64,000 nucleotides of DNA from positions 496,001 to 560,000 of the forward strand of contig JAHEWK010000018.1 in assembly GCA_020740775.1 (NCBI GenBank), given 5' to 3'. The notes under the pieces are model-generated. The model was not told the DNA's origin and did no database searches. It worked only from the letters and a program-made list of their open reading frames with translations. This document shows, in pieces, positions 10,124 through 21,332 of this stretch. A program made the position numbers and the translations under genes. Each line of letters opens with the position of its first letter. The stretch's first letter is position 1. The DNA comes from Ilyonectria destructans (taxonomy: Eukaryota; Ascomycota; Sordariomycetes; Hypocreales; Nectriaceae).

Positions 10124-11430
10124 CTTGGTATCCGTAGCTGGATCACTCACAGCTACACGTACAACAGTGACGACGGATCAAGAAGAGAGATGAGGAGCTC
10201 AGAGAAGAGGGATAATTGTAGGACAGCGGAGCCTGGATAAACATCCTCATACTCACCCTGCTCGACCGGTCTAGAACCTTGCTAGCGTTACAGAGGGCGC
10301 CTTGTAGCTGAAGCTTTGCAGCTGGATACGAATGTCGGACTAGCCACGTTCCGTTAGCTGCATGCTTCAGCCGCACGCAACAGCACGGCAAGGCAGAAAA
10401 CCCCGCGCGGGAAAGGAGGCCAACTGCCTGCCGACATTATCTTGGGTCTTGATTAGAAATCTACAGTGCAGGTCATCTGTTTAAAAACCATCCATGCCAT
10501 GCAGGAATGCGGGTCTAGGACAGTAACAGCGTCTAATTCCTTGGCCGACGTGTCCTTGATCCAACTAGAACATCCATCGGTCCTTGCTGCTGGCTGTGTA
10601 AAAATAAGGGCAATTCAGCCTTGCCTGGGCTCCAGTGCGGGCCCAACCTTACTTTTTCCGTCTAGGCACACGATAAAACGCGGGAAAAGAGAACTGTATT
10701 GAGCAGGGGTCTGGAAAGCCGAATTGAGGTAGGCCGATGCCATGCGGTTTCGATATTTGCCAGTATTGGCGCATATATTGAACGCCCAGCTGAATGTTGT
10801 GAAACCCGCCATGTTCCAAATGCAAGGGCCACGGCGCCTAGGCTGTGCCAAAAGAATCCAGGGGTCATGCCAAGCTCCATTTCTTCGACGCGGCTGTTGT
10901 GTGAGGCCACGTTTGATGCGAGTTGGTCTGTCCATGGTGAACGCGGTGGTAGAAAGAGTGAGGAGCCTAACCGATTGATGACGAGGTTGGCCGATGATTG
11001 CCTGGGCACATATTCTCCCGCTGTGATGACTGTCCAACCAACGAGAATCGAATCTCGTCACACTGAAGCATGGAGACCTTGTCGCTGCAAAGCTAGTACA
11101 TTTATACAGGCCTCAAAGTCTGTCCATGTGGAGTCTCTGAATTGAATGCGGTCGGGATAAACTCATCGCCAAGCATTGCCCAGGTGACTATGACCCAAGG
11201 TACTAAAATAGGTCGCCCTAGACACACTCCACTGGACATGACAGCAGTCTTGGCAGGAATAAAAACATGCTGATCATCGTAGCCAAGCCCTGCAGCTTGT
11301 CAGCCATAATGACGCAGGTCCGGGCCAGCTCCAGCGCCAGCCAATTGTCGCGTATGGATGAGCATATAAAGAACAATATTGTGGGACTTAGGTGTGCGCT
11401 TGTTTTTCTCTTACCTATATTTTGTACATT
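10124..11430. other. Intergenic with no supported gene
   Basis: Overlapping ORFs on both strands (for example 10615-11061 minus) have no recognisable domain. On the minus strand, pieces reading GFFWHSLGAVALAFGTW and WNMAGFTTFSWAFN lie in different frames, which may be a decayed small membrane protein. I could not support it as a gene. Confidence 0.4.
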
Positions 11431-11790
11431 ATCCTGGTGTAGCACTCCAGCGGTGTCGCTGGCGTCTGCGAAAGACCGAAGCAATGATATAACTACCTTG
11501 AAGTGGGGCCCGTCGTTTGGTAGCTGCTCGGTTGTCGACACAATAGCGTCGAATTTCTTCTGTCTTTTAAGAAGAGAAGGAAGGAAGGATTGATCTCCTG
11601 GCGAACCCAAGATTGGGATGATTTCTTCTGCAGCGAGTGTCGACAATGCGGCCTCGTTTCGGACCAGCCCGTACACAACCCAGCCGGCCCGTACGAAGGT
11701 TCGGCACACGGCACTTCCGACGAATCCATTCGCTCCCGTCACAAAGACGGCGCGAGATCGGGCGATGATTAATTGGCATGCTGAGAATCA
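11430..11790 (-). pseudogene. Truncated NAD(P)-binding SDR/epimerase relic
   Basis: The minus strand reads AVFVTGANGFVGSAV, the N-terminal Rossmann dinucleotide-binding motif (TGxxGxxG) of extended SDR/NAD-dependent epimerases. It is followed by RAGWVVYGLVRN, a separate FDAIVST and about 100 residues of typical fold. The expected C-terminal half (the VLxSS/YxxxK region) is missing: after about 11440 the reading turns non-family-like. The only nearby ATG (about 11775) is in a different frame from the Rossmann motif. A missing C-terminal half plus a start in the wrong frame points to a dead fragment. An unrecognised first exon is the alternative for the 5' end only. Confidence 0.55.
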
Positions 11791-12368
11791 CTCGGTGTAG
11801 AAGTTTGAAGATTAAAATTATGGGATTGTTGAGTAACCGGCTTCTTTTTGCGCATGAAAGGGTTGCTAGTCGTTCCTCATTTTTGTCGGTATAATTGTTT
11901 GCCCAACGGAGCTAATTTCCCACAAACGGAGTGACAGACTATCGGTAAGAATCATCAGCGATTAAGGCGCAATAGTTAACCGGAGTTGGTAGCTATTCCT
12001 GTTGGATCTTTTTCCCGTACACTGGGTGGTCCGTAATGTCGTGTCAGCCGTTCTTGTTAATTTCAGATCATATTTGGCCAGACCGTCCACCGTTCAAAGC
12101 AGGAGCATTCATATCCCAACCTCTCATCTCAGTTGTGAATAATCATGTAACAAATTCGCATACATACTGTCCACAAATATTAATCGAATGTAAGATTATA
12201 ATATGGAACTGCTCAACTGGATGAAGTACGATGATGGAAGCTGCATGACGTTGCAAGATAAAGCTATTTAACAGGATATTATTGAAAGCATTCAAGTTAA
12301 CGTGATAGATGACCCAGATTCAACAAATTAACGGTTAAAGTTTGATGTCCATGTAAAAGACATGTCTC
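11791..12368. other. Intergenic, AT-rich
   Basis: Between the SDR relic and the 3' end of the paraoxonase-like gene. No coding-like ORF or repeat recognised. Confidence 0.5.
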
Positions 12369-13808
12369 TCAGATGTCGATCTTGACAGCTATCGTGTTTT
12401 CTGACCAGGGACCCGTAATAAAAAGCCATGCCTTACGCTGCGGACCTTCAATCTTTGGATCAATGGCAACCAATAGGGCTGTACTAGCACTCCGGATTCT
12501 CTCTCCGTCATCCTGAAAAAGGAGCCGTTTCTCCCAGCTACCAGTCATAGACTCGTTCACTATACTAGAATCTGGCATTTTCTGTTTCACGAACCACACC
12601 ATTGCCCCATCCTTTCCCCCAGGATCCCTGGCAGTTGCGGTAAGGTCTATAGCTCTCGATAAGCCAGCAATGACGTATCCAGAAGCGTCGTAAGTAGAAT
12701 TGGCGAATGGATCAGAGAAGTAGGTGGGATTGTCGATGGTCGAGTCAAAGGGAATAGAGTCAACAACTTCAATTGCGCTGTCTGCGTCTCCAGGTAATCG
12801 TGCAAAATGGAGGGTTCCACTAGCAGCGCTACCTATGAGCAATTCGTTGGGAGATCGTCCATGCCCTAAACCGTTGTTGTTGTGTAGCCCAGATAGTACG
12901 ACAGACGCGTTGACGCTAGTTTCGAGGCCTGCTTGGGCCCCTGTATTAACAGGAAACTGAACTTGGACAATATTTGACCATTTAGCACCAAAGTACATGA
13001 TTTCAACAGCACGCAAGGGACCTTCGCGATAGTAATGGTCATTGGTGACATAAAATGATGCATTCCCAGTGGCAAAAATGTCATTCGGTGTGGTAATTAA
13101 CGGGTGCCGGATTGAACGGATGTGGCGAACTGAATCCGACCCGAGGGTATGATGGAAAACCTCGATCCGTGAATGAGATTTTTGATGTGGCGGTTTGGAT
13201 CCAAGGTGATCTGTTGAGTCTGTATCCACATCAACATGCTCCATGTTTGGAACATGGTTGACAGCAAATATGTAAACTGCATCCCCATCTGCAGACTCGG
13301 GATCTGGAATCACATCAATCCCATGCGTGACAAAAGGGCCATCGAAATTCGAAAAAAGAAGGCGACGGGATTTAATGGTCCAGTGTTGATCTCCAGTCGA
13401 GGGCGTACGACTTGCCTCTAGATCAATAACGTGTATCGAGCCCCGTGCGTCATGAGTGACGGCAGGGTCGTCGAATACCTCAAGCGGTGGAAACCATGAG
13501 AACCTTGTGAGAAAATTATCTTCACATGCTGTAAAGAGAATTTGACGTGGTGAATAATAGTGGAGATCTTCGCAGTGCGTGGTATCTTGAATGGTAATAA
13601 GGTCTTCGGGATTGGTAAGTGTCTGGTGTGTTCGCCTCAAAATACCAAACACAGTCAAATGGCGATAGACTAACGGGCCATAAACGTATGCGACAAATAT
13701 AGGGACAATAATAGTCCAGAATTTATAAAAGATTGGCTTAGTTAATGTCATCTTCCAATATTTCAATAGGGTGGGAGAGAGTAGAGTAAAAGTGAGGGAA
13801 CTAATCAT
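12369..13808 (-). CDS. Paraoxonase/arylesterase-like six-bladed beta-propeller, membrane-anchored
   Basis: 479 residues, single exon. Near the N-terminus a hydrophobic stretch (about 27-45, FWTIIVPIFVAYVYGPLVY) looks like an uncleaved anchor, as in mammalian PON proteins. The strongest match is PNDIFATGNASFYVTNDHYY at about residues 240-260, equivalent to the PON metal-site loop (PNDI... FYxTNDHY). DGPFVTHGIDVIPD and HNNNGLGHGRSPNELLIG correspond to other propeller blades. Calcium-dependent lactonase or esterase activity is inferred from the family. The second Met (codon 20) is an alternative start that would still keep the anchor. Confidence 0.8.
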   Translation of the reverse strand: MISSLTFTLLSPTLLKYWKMTLTKPIFYKFWTIIVPIFVAYVYGPLVYRHLTVFGILRRTHQTLTNPEDLITIQDTTHCEDLHYYSPRQILFTACEDNFLTRFSWFPPLEVFDDPAVTHDARGSIHVIDLEASRTPSTGDQHWTIKSRRLLFSNFDGPFVTHGIDVIPDPESADGDAVYIFAVNHVPNMEHVDVDTDSTDHLGSKPPHQKSHSRIEVFHHTLGSDSVRHIRSIRHPLITTPNDIFATGNASFYVTNDHYYREGPLRAVEIMYFGAKWSNIVQVQFPVNTGAQAGLETSVNASVVLSGLHNNNGLGHGRSPNELLIGSAASGTLHFARLPGDADSAIEVVDSIPFDSTIDNPTYFSDPFANSTYDASGYVIAGLSRAIDLTATARDPGGKDGAMVWFVKQKMPDSSIVNESMTGSWEKRLLFQDDGERIRSASTALLVAIDPKIEGPQRKAWLFITGPWSENTIAVKIDI

Positions 13809-15658
13809 ACAAAGGGTTTTATATTTATTAGCTCCAACATGCGGGGTAGAACTGTGATTCGCCCCTCGGCACCGAGGTATGAAACAATGCAGTTCTTTCC
13901 CGAAATGGTGTAGTGACTAGGAATGCATCCTCAAACTCAACGACCGGAATACCGGAGTAGCTCCATCTCTTTAGGTTAGCCGTCATCCGCTGCCATTTGG
14001 AGAATGGCAATGGGTCCAGGTATGCCACGATGCAAGTTAGTGACATCTTCCCTCGCTTTCTTACTTTTGAAGTTTCTTTGTGTTGTAACGGATTCTCTCC
14101 TTTGGCTTAAGTTAAATATGAGGTTCTTGGGCCGATAAAAGTTAGCGACTGTAACTGGGATTGCAATCACATTCACTGGGTCTGCCAGCCAGGTACCGGA
14201 CCTACATGTATTAAACCTTGCCGTAGTCAATAAGCAATACTCACCATTTGATTGACTTATCTATCTATTTATGTTGCGTCTAGAAGATGGATTCGTATGT
14301 GTGAGAAACTCTTGATATTCTTCCTGCGTAATGAGGGTCTTTGAGTCAGTCTTATAGACGAGGAAAATGCTCATGCCCTCGGATGACCTCGGACAGCCGA
14401 AAGGCTCCGGATGCTTCGGAGTCTTTGGCTTTAGCTAGCTATTAACCTGGTCAAAGGAAAAGCTTGGCATAGACCTCGGCCGGCGGCGATCGACACATGT
14501 GATGAAGGAGGGAAAAGCCTCACTGCCGCGATAGCTGTAAAAACCCGATATCCCGATCTGTGTGACAATTTAACCTATCTTCTGACTTACCAGTTGCCCT
14601 AAAGGCCGTGCGCTACAGAAAGCTAAATATGGCAATATTTGCATCAATTAAGCTATCTTCTTTCACTTTGCGCTCTCCCGACGCCTTGGCTCTGGCGAGC
14701 CAATCTCAGTACCCAGAAGACCCTCAGTTGCGCAGTCAAGCTTTTCCCTCTCACCCAAGACGATATCAGCTGCCCAAAGCCTCCCCATGGCCTAAATGTT
14801 CACCCGAGCTTCCGCTAGCCATCGTATTGTTTCGAGAAACGGAACCTTTTACGACGACCCACATCACTACCCCGCATGGATACCGAGGCATGCCTTCAGA
14901 ACCGGGACGTAGCATAAAATCAATCCTAGGTAAGACATTTGTGATCTATTAGAGAGGCATAACAGCTCAGGGGCTCAATGGGCGTTTGAGGGTCTAGTAG
15001 GGGGTAAGAGGAAGGAAAGATAGGCTAGAAAAGTATGCGTCAGCTAGGTAGCGTCATGTACGAAAGCAGGCGAGGCAAGGGAGATTAAAGCCGACACAGA
15101 TACAGCAGTGCGTTGGTCCATAGATCGTTACATTGAAATCACCAAGGTGCAAGCCAAGTAGACAGAAGATTAAAGCAAAGGCTGCACGAAGAAATGAAGA
15201 GGCCTCCAGAGGGATGGATAGGAGATCGAGGATGGGAGATCGAGAGAAGCGCATTCGAAATGCCATGGGGCCCTGAGTTTCGACGATAAACTAACTAAGG
15301 GTAGACAGCCTAGATCTCTGCCATTCGATGGGCAGATTGAAAGGAGTGACCCGACGGTACACGACCAAGGGGGGCAAGGGGACTGCCTCTTATAATTAAT
15401 CGCCGACTGGAGAGAGTAAGAACTGAGTATTCATCGAGGCTCTCCCGGTAGCAGACATAGCAGAGATCATTGAATCCGTTAATTAATAAGACATTTGCAC
15501 TGGCGAAGAGTAACTCCACCGTACGTATTCACCAGCGTGCGCCCAAGCTATTCCCCTCCCACCACACAATCACACAGGCTGGATTTCTGTGTAGTATTTT
15601 ATGGCGGCAGGGTGCCGGTTTATTCGGCGAATAAACGGGCGAAAGTATATTCCGGATT
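13809..15658. other. Intergenic, 1.85 kb, promoter of the paraoxonase-like gene
   Basis: No supported gene. A minus-strand ORF at 13828-14046 reads somewhat protein-like (LKRWSYSGIPVVEFEDAFL) but has no recognisable family. A dense group of CGG/CCG dyads lies at 14375-14422 (listed separately). The rest is unremarkable. Confidence 0.5.
14375..14422. promoter_or_regulatory. Cluster of CGG/CCG dyads, candidate Zn2Cys6 binding region
   Basis: Within 48 bp there are two CCTCGGA direct repeats (about 14377 and 14387), a CCGAA (14397-14401) facing TTCGG (14415-14419), and a perfect inverted repeat CTCCG-N7-CGGAG (14405-14421). Paired CGG triplets are typical Zn2Cys6 targets. The element lies about 570 bp upstream of the paraoxonase-like ATG. 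The function is inferred from pattern only. Confidence 0.35.
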
Positions 15659-17670
15659 TTACTTTGATTCGTGAGTTGATGTTAGAAGAGCCTCTAAAAT
15701 ATTTAATCGGTCCCCCGCGTCCAACGTCTCGTCCTTCCAGTACCTTAATAATTGTGTGACTTTAGCAACAGCGACCTTCCATTCAGCAGGAAGCATGTCG
15801 TTGAGACTAGATCGTGCCGCGGCGAGTAATAGCAATGCACTTCGTGTACAGGAACGAAGCATGAGCCAAGTCCCGTGATGGCGATGGCGGAATCCTGGCT
15901 CATTTTCGTTGATCCGCCGTACGCAGATTTCAAATCCTTTGCAGGCTAGCATCCTAGAATCGGGGTCATTATGCAAAATGCCGTGAATGGCATCGGCCAT
16001 AAAGGGCCAATACATCATCTCATAGCAGTCCAGAAGGTGGCCGTTGAGGATAAATCGCAATGGAGCGGCTTCTAAATCATCATCGATGCTTTCGGAAAGC
16101 GAGCCTTCGAGCTTCAGTGGACTAGGAAGAGAATCAAGCCTGGAAATTGGCATTGTTAGTCAAGTTTCCCATTCGGAATGTAACACCCACCAGCTGTCGG
16201 CTTGTTGCTCAAACTCGATGATTTTAGACACTTGGCTAGGCATTGCGCTTCCTGACTTGAACTGGCACATGTGCGTCAAGATACGATTGCCAAGCCGCCG
16301 TAATGCAATTTCAGCTAGGTAGAAATACCAAGTTGCTTCGCCCTGCGACTGAAGGCTCTTTGGGGGGGCTGGGAAAAATTCGGGATACCGGAGGTTCCAT
16401 ACGCTATTCTCAGTGATGTTCAGTTCCAAACGTAGTTCACTGCACCCAAGGTATTAGTCAAGGTGGGTAGGGGCAAGGGATACCTTCGATACTCACAGTT
16501 CAGACTTGAAACAAGTCCAATAAATACTCCTATACACAGGAGATACATCCTGCTGTGAATCACCAGAAGCCGGATGTAATGTCTGACAGCAAGCCAACGC
16601 CTGGATGAACATTCTCCAGGCCTCAAATGGTCTCAGAGTGGTCATCAGATATACGCCAGCCAAGAAGAAAATCTGTGCTTCCATTATGCCGCTGTGGCAT
16701 AATGCTGGCCCCATCCGCCTTTGTGCGGCCAGGAAAAACGACTCTGCGCGTTGGAACTGCTCCGATTCACGAAATGTTGAGGAAGTATCCGAAGAGGGTT
16801 GCGCATCGGGAATTGCAATAGTGCCTAGCGCAAATATGAGGAGCTGGTAGTTGTCAGCCATATTCTCTGTCGCCCTGAATGAGTGGTAAGGTACCGAAAG
16901 GCAAGACTCCGCATCCCACCCCAACCCGTTATAAACAGTACTCTTCACACATTCTTCGGTTTGTGCGATCTCCAAGACAGGATTGTAGATGTGGAAATTC
17001 TCGAGAAAGCGTTGCAGCAATGATCCCGTATCCGCACTATCGAGGTCTGAGATTGACAACAGACGAGGTACCGGACTTGGATGGCTTGATTGAATGATGC
17101 TATTTAGGCTCCGTTGTGGAACATGATTTGGTAGTTGAAGAGCCGGCCATTGTAGAACTGTCTCGATGTTGATGCAGTAAAGCTCAGTGGGAACGGTCTT
17201 GACCGGGGCATCGAAACTCACACTCTGTGATGTGGCTTCGGGCGATGTAGCTTCGGGAGACGGAGCACGAGGGATGTCTTGGGGACGGAGAGCTTCAGGA
17301 TGTGCAACTCTGAAGAGATGCTCGAGTGTGTCCAGTCGTTGGAGTATGGCAAGGCTGGCAGAGTCGAAACTTAAGTGCGGAACTGGCTTAGCCGGCTTCC
17401 ATTTTCTGGGTCCCTCAGGGGAATCACTTCAATGGGATAAGCTTACCTTGACTTATCGCTCTCCTGATAGACGCACTCGATGCCTAGTTTCATGCACGAA
17501 GTACATGCTGGCCGCTCATTGTCGCATTTGGTGCGTCGTCGACGGCAGGTGTGACAAGCCTGTGCTGCGCGCCTCCGAGGATACGCGGGTCGACTAATCT
17601 CAGAACTGGGACGCGGCCGCTTCCGCGAAGCACTGGTGTCATCTGTAGACATTCTTACCGAGGTGCCCAT
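15659..17670 (-). CDS. Zn2Cys6 transcription factor, likely regulator of the adjacent glycoside cluster
   Basis: Four exons fit: 17670-17447, 17405-16497, 16439-16191 and 16139-15659 (GTAAGC, GTGAGT and GTGGGT donors), totalling 620 residues with phases that close. The N-terminal Zn2Cys6 binuclear cluster has Cys39, 42, 49, 56, 59 and 66 (CHTC-RRRRTK-C-x6-C-TS-C-x6-C) in a basic context, so it should bind CGG triplets in the nucleus. A Pro/Ser-rich linker with a repeated PEATS follows, then a helical middle region and a C-terminal part similar to fungal regulators of carbon metabolism. It is divergent from the GH3 gene across a 444-bp promoter that holds three copies of a 13-bp CGG-containing element, which suggests autoregulation and control of the neighbours. 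A second in-frame ATG at codon 7 is equally possible as the start. Confidence 0.88.
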
Positions 17671-18114
17671 GAAAGGGCAGAAGTGTGATCATTCGCGGAA
17701 TGAAGGATCGCGGATGGAGATGGAGATCCGCGGAAAGCAGGAAGACATGTGTTTTATGGAGCATTGGCGGCGGGGTCACAGTGGATCTGACTCGCATTCG
17801 CATTGTGCCAGCGTAACTTAGTTGGGCTGGCTCATTCATGGCTCAGCGGAATGCCGGATAGTTGACATGGGATGTACGGAGCGGTACATGGCTTAGCCCG
17901 AAGAAGTAGACGTATGTCATGGTACATTTCACTTATTTGTTGGCGCGGCGCGATTCAACGAGGATGCTCGGGATAGAGGGAACGCTGATGATTGAGCGCC
18001 GGTATTAAAGACGGAGATTTGAATGAACTCAGATCCACCTAATACCCGGCTTGAGATCTTGTTCTTCCTCTTTTCTTTCCTTTGCCGAACCGAGACACCT
18101 GCACTACTATCACC
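17671..18114. promoter_or_regulatory. Divergent promoter between Zn2Cys6 regulator and GH3 gene
   Basis: 444 bp shared by two divergent genes. It contains three related 13-mers: 17695-17707 (GCGGAATGAAGGA), 17730-17742 (GCGGAAAGCAGGA) and 17846-17858 (GCGGAATGCCGGA). It also has a perfect inverted repeat CGCGGAT-N10-ATCCGCG at 17709-17732. The same element occurs upstream of the GH78-type and transporter genes. Read directly from the sequence; a binding role for the adjacent regulator is inference. Confidence 0.65.
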
Positions 18115-20860
18115 ATGGGTGACATATCTCTGCCCGAGCCAGCCACCCTCCCCTCACACACAACGTCTCAGCCAGGCTTCGACGTGGAGCAGGTGCTGAA
18201 GGAACTGAGTAGTAGAGAAAAAATTGGCCTGCTCTCTGGTAATTACTTCCAAGATGGGCCATAAACTTCCGCACTCGTTGCTAATGCAGCTTAGGAATTG
18301 ACTTCTGGCACACCAAGGCCATCCCGCGACTCAATGTCCCCTCCGTCCGACTCTCAGATGGCCCCAATGGCGTCCGCGGCACCCGCTTCTTCAACGGCGT
18401 CCCGGCCGCCTGTCTCCCGTGCGGTACCGGCCTCGCAGCCACCTGGGACACCGATCTGCTACAGAGTGCTGGTAGATTAATGGGTGCAGAGGCCAAGGCG
18501 AAGGGTGCTCACGCTCTTCTTGGGCCAACGGTCAATATGCAACGAAGCCCACTCGGAGGGCGAGCATTCGAAGCGTTCTCCGAGGACCCTATTCTCGCGG
18601 GAAAATGTGCTGCATCCATTGTGAACGGCGTTCAACAAACAGGAGTTGTAGCCTCGATCAAACACTTCGTCGCGAACGATCAAGAGCACGAGAGAATGGC
18701 TGTCGACTGCCTCGTTACGGAGCGAGCCCTCCGCGAAATATACGTCCTACCATTCCAAATTGCCGTCCGGGATGCCAACCCTGGGTCGTTTATGACTTCG
18801 TACAATAAGGTCAACGGAGTTCATGTTAGCGAGAACCCAAAGTTCATTCAGAAAATTGTCAGAGAGGAATGGGGATGGGAAGGACTTGTTATGAGTGACT
18901 GGTAAGTGCTGTTTTACGGTATAATGTCCTCGGATAACGTTGGAAACTGGATCCACTAACTCTTTCAACAAGGTACGGAACATACTCAACAGTCGAGAGT
19001 ATTAATGCTGGCCTTGACCTAGAGATGCCTGGCCCATCACGTTGGCGTGGAGACCTTGTTAGCCACGCCCTCATGGCTAAAAAGCTAGAGCAAGAGGTCG
19101 TCGATCAACGCGTACGCGAGGTTTTGAGATTCGTCCACCGAGTTAGCAAGATCGGAGTCCCCGAAAATGCCCCAGAAGAGGCGAGAGATACTCCAGAAAC
19201 CGCGGGCCTATTGAGGGACCTTGCGGGTCAGTCAATCGTGCTTCTGAAGAACACAGACAAAGTACTTCCGTTTACGAAAGAGAAATGCGTGAGTCTAATG
19301 AACATCTGGACGCAATATTTGGCATGCATCTGATATTTTCCCCAGGTTTCTGTTATTGGAAACAACGCCAAAACCGCCGTGTACTGTGGCGGCGGATCAG
19401 CTGCCTTGAGGCCCTATTATGCCGTATCCCCATTCGAAGGCATTTCGCAAAAAGCCAAAGATGTCCGATACTCACTTGGATCCGAAGCTCACAAAATGCT
19501 TCCAGTTCTTGGACCGAAAATGCGAACCTCGGATGGCCGAGTTGGTGTCACTTTCAAGGCCTTCACTTCTCCCGATTCCAACCGTGACCGGCTCCCGGTT
19601 GACACGCTGCACCTCGTGGACACTGATATGTACTTTGCTGACTACTACCACCCCGAACTCAAAGAGGATTTATGGTGGGGAGAAATTGAGGCTATTTACG
19701 AGGCAGAGGAGACGTGCCAGTTCGAGTTTGGTCTCTGCGTTTTCGGCACTGCAAGGCTCTATGTCGATGGCGAATTGCTGATCGACAATGAGACTGTACA
19801 GCGCAGGGGAGGAAGTTTCTTCAATGTGGGGACTGTGGAAGAAACCGGCGTCAAGAAATTGACGGCGGGGCAGACATACAAAGTCAAGGTTATCTTCGCC
19901 AGCGGTGCCGCATCCAAGATCAAGGATACCGACGGCGTGGTGACCTTTGGAGGCGGCGGCGTTCGAATTGGTGGCGCCAAAGTCGTCGACCCGGATGAAG
20001 AAATAGCCAAGGCAGTTGAGTTGGCCAAGTCTGTGGACCAGGTGGTTCTCTTCGTTGGCTTGAATTCCGACTTTGAGCAAGAAGGCCATGACCGCTCGCA
20101 CATGGACTTGCCTGGACGGACTGATGAGCTCATCTTCGCAGTCGCCGCGGCCAACCCTCGCACCGTCGTGGTGGTTCAATCAGGAGCCCCAGTCAGCATG
20201 CCATGGGCAGACTCGGTCTCGGGAGTAGTACAAGCCTGGTACGGCGGCAACGAGACAGGGAACGCCATTGCGGACGTCCTCTTTGGCGACGTCAACCCCG
20301 GCGGGAAGCTGCCTCTGTCATTCCCGGTTCGTGTAGAGGACAACCCGGCGTTTTTGAACTACCGATCAGAACATGGCCGTGTGCTCTATGGGGAGGACAT
20401 TTACATTGGGTATCGGTTCTACGAGGCCGTCAAGAAACCAGTGCAATGGCCGTTCGGGTGGGGGCTGTCATACACGAGTTTCGTTATTTCTGATCTATCA
20501 GTACAACTTGAGAGCACCCCCAAGGGCGGCCTCCTTGTGGTCAGCGCCAACGTGCATAACACGGGTGATGTAGGCGGCTCGGAAGTGGTTCAGGTGTACA
20601 TATCGCAACGGTCTCCTTCAATCAACCGCCCACCGAAGGAGCTGAAGGGTTTCGCCAAGGTCTACGTGGAAAAGGGAGAGTCAACTACGGCTCAAGTGGT
20701 GATTGACAGGAAATATGCCACAAGCTTCTGGGATGAGACGCGGCATCAGTGGACCGAGGAGAGTGGCCTATACGATGTTCTCGTGGGAACCTGCAGCTCA
20801 GAAACCCCGTTGAAGAACACCTTTGAGGTCAAGGAAACAACATGGTGGACCGGTCTCTAG
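18115..20860 (+). CDS. GH3 beta-glucosidase with PA14 insert, cytosolic
   Basis: Four exons: 18115-18238, 18295-18901, 18973-19288 and 19346-20860, giving 853 residues. Family landmarks are [11 protein letters not shown], the substrate-site [12 protein letters not shown] (KHF plus NDQE), TSYNKVNG, and the nucleophile in VMSDW (Asp243; the Trp codon is split by intron 2). A PA14 domain (about residues 410-555) is inserted in the C-terminal alpha/beta domain. After it come the GxxxP-type GKLPLSFP segment, [16 protein letters not shown] [10 protein letters not shown] and a C-terminal fibronectin-III-like domain. No signal peptide, so it acts in the cytosol, unlike secreted cellulolytic GH3s. Removal of beta-linked glucose (or xylose) from an imported glycoside is the inferred role, given the transporter and GH78-type neighbours. 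Confidence 0.93.
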
Positions 20861-21332
20861 AAGCATTGGGTGTCGTCGTAGGAAGAACTGGTGGCCCTTT
20901 GACGTACCCACACGTAGACCAAATAGAATGTTGACTTAACTTGTTCGTCCACTTCATGCTGTGCCCAAGTGATCGATCGTGCTACCGGTATGTTGGCGTA
21001 TGAAGTCACTGAATGTATCTTGAACATGCCATCTCAACCTTGGCTGCTATTCGCACCCGCTGGGACGAGCAGTTCATCATACCAGCTTGAATCCGTGCAG
21101 TTTCCGCCATTCCGCGGGGTAATTGAATGAGGGCGGGGTGCAACACGTGAGTAGCGTACATTGACCTTCTTACATAAGGCCAAGTGGGAGACATGTGTAT
21201 GTATAAGTATGAGCCGTTGGCGCGGCCCACAGGATTTAATGCACAAATACCGCTACATCTACCCTATCCAAGATATTGCCTCCAGTTCATCTGAGCATCA
21301 ATTCGAGCCAATCTTCAAACTACATTACAGTC
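20861..21332. promoter_or_regulatory. Promoter of the GH78-type gene
   Basis: 472 bp between the GH3 stop and the GH78-type ATG. On the minus strand, 21103-21115 reads GCGGAATGGCGGA, one base from the best copy in the regulator/GH3 promoter. A TTTAATGCA/TATAAG-like stretch lies closer to the start. No gene in the interval. Confidence 0.55.

Noticed and set aside
10615..11061. Minus-strand ORF with membrane-like segments
   Set aside because: Hydrophobic pieces occur in two different frames and no family, start or intron could be supported. Possibly a decayed small membrane protein, but not safe to call.
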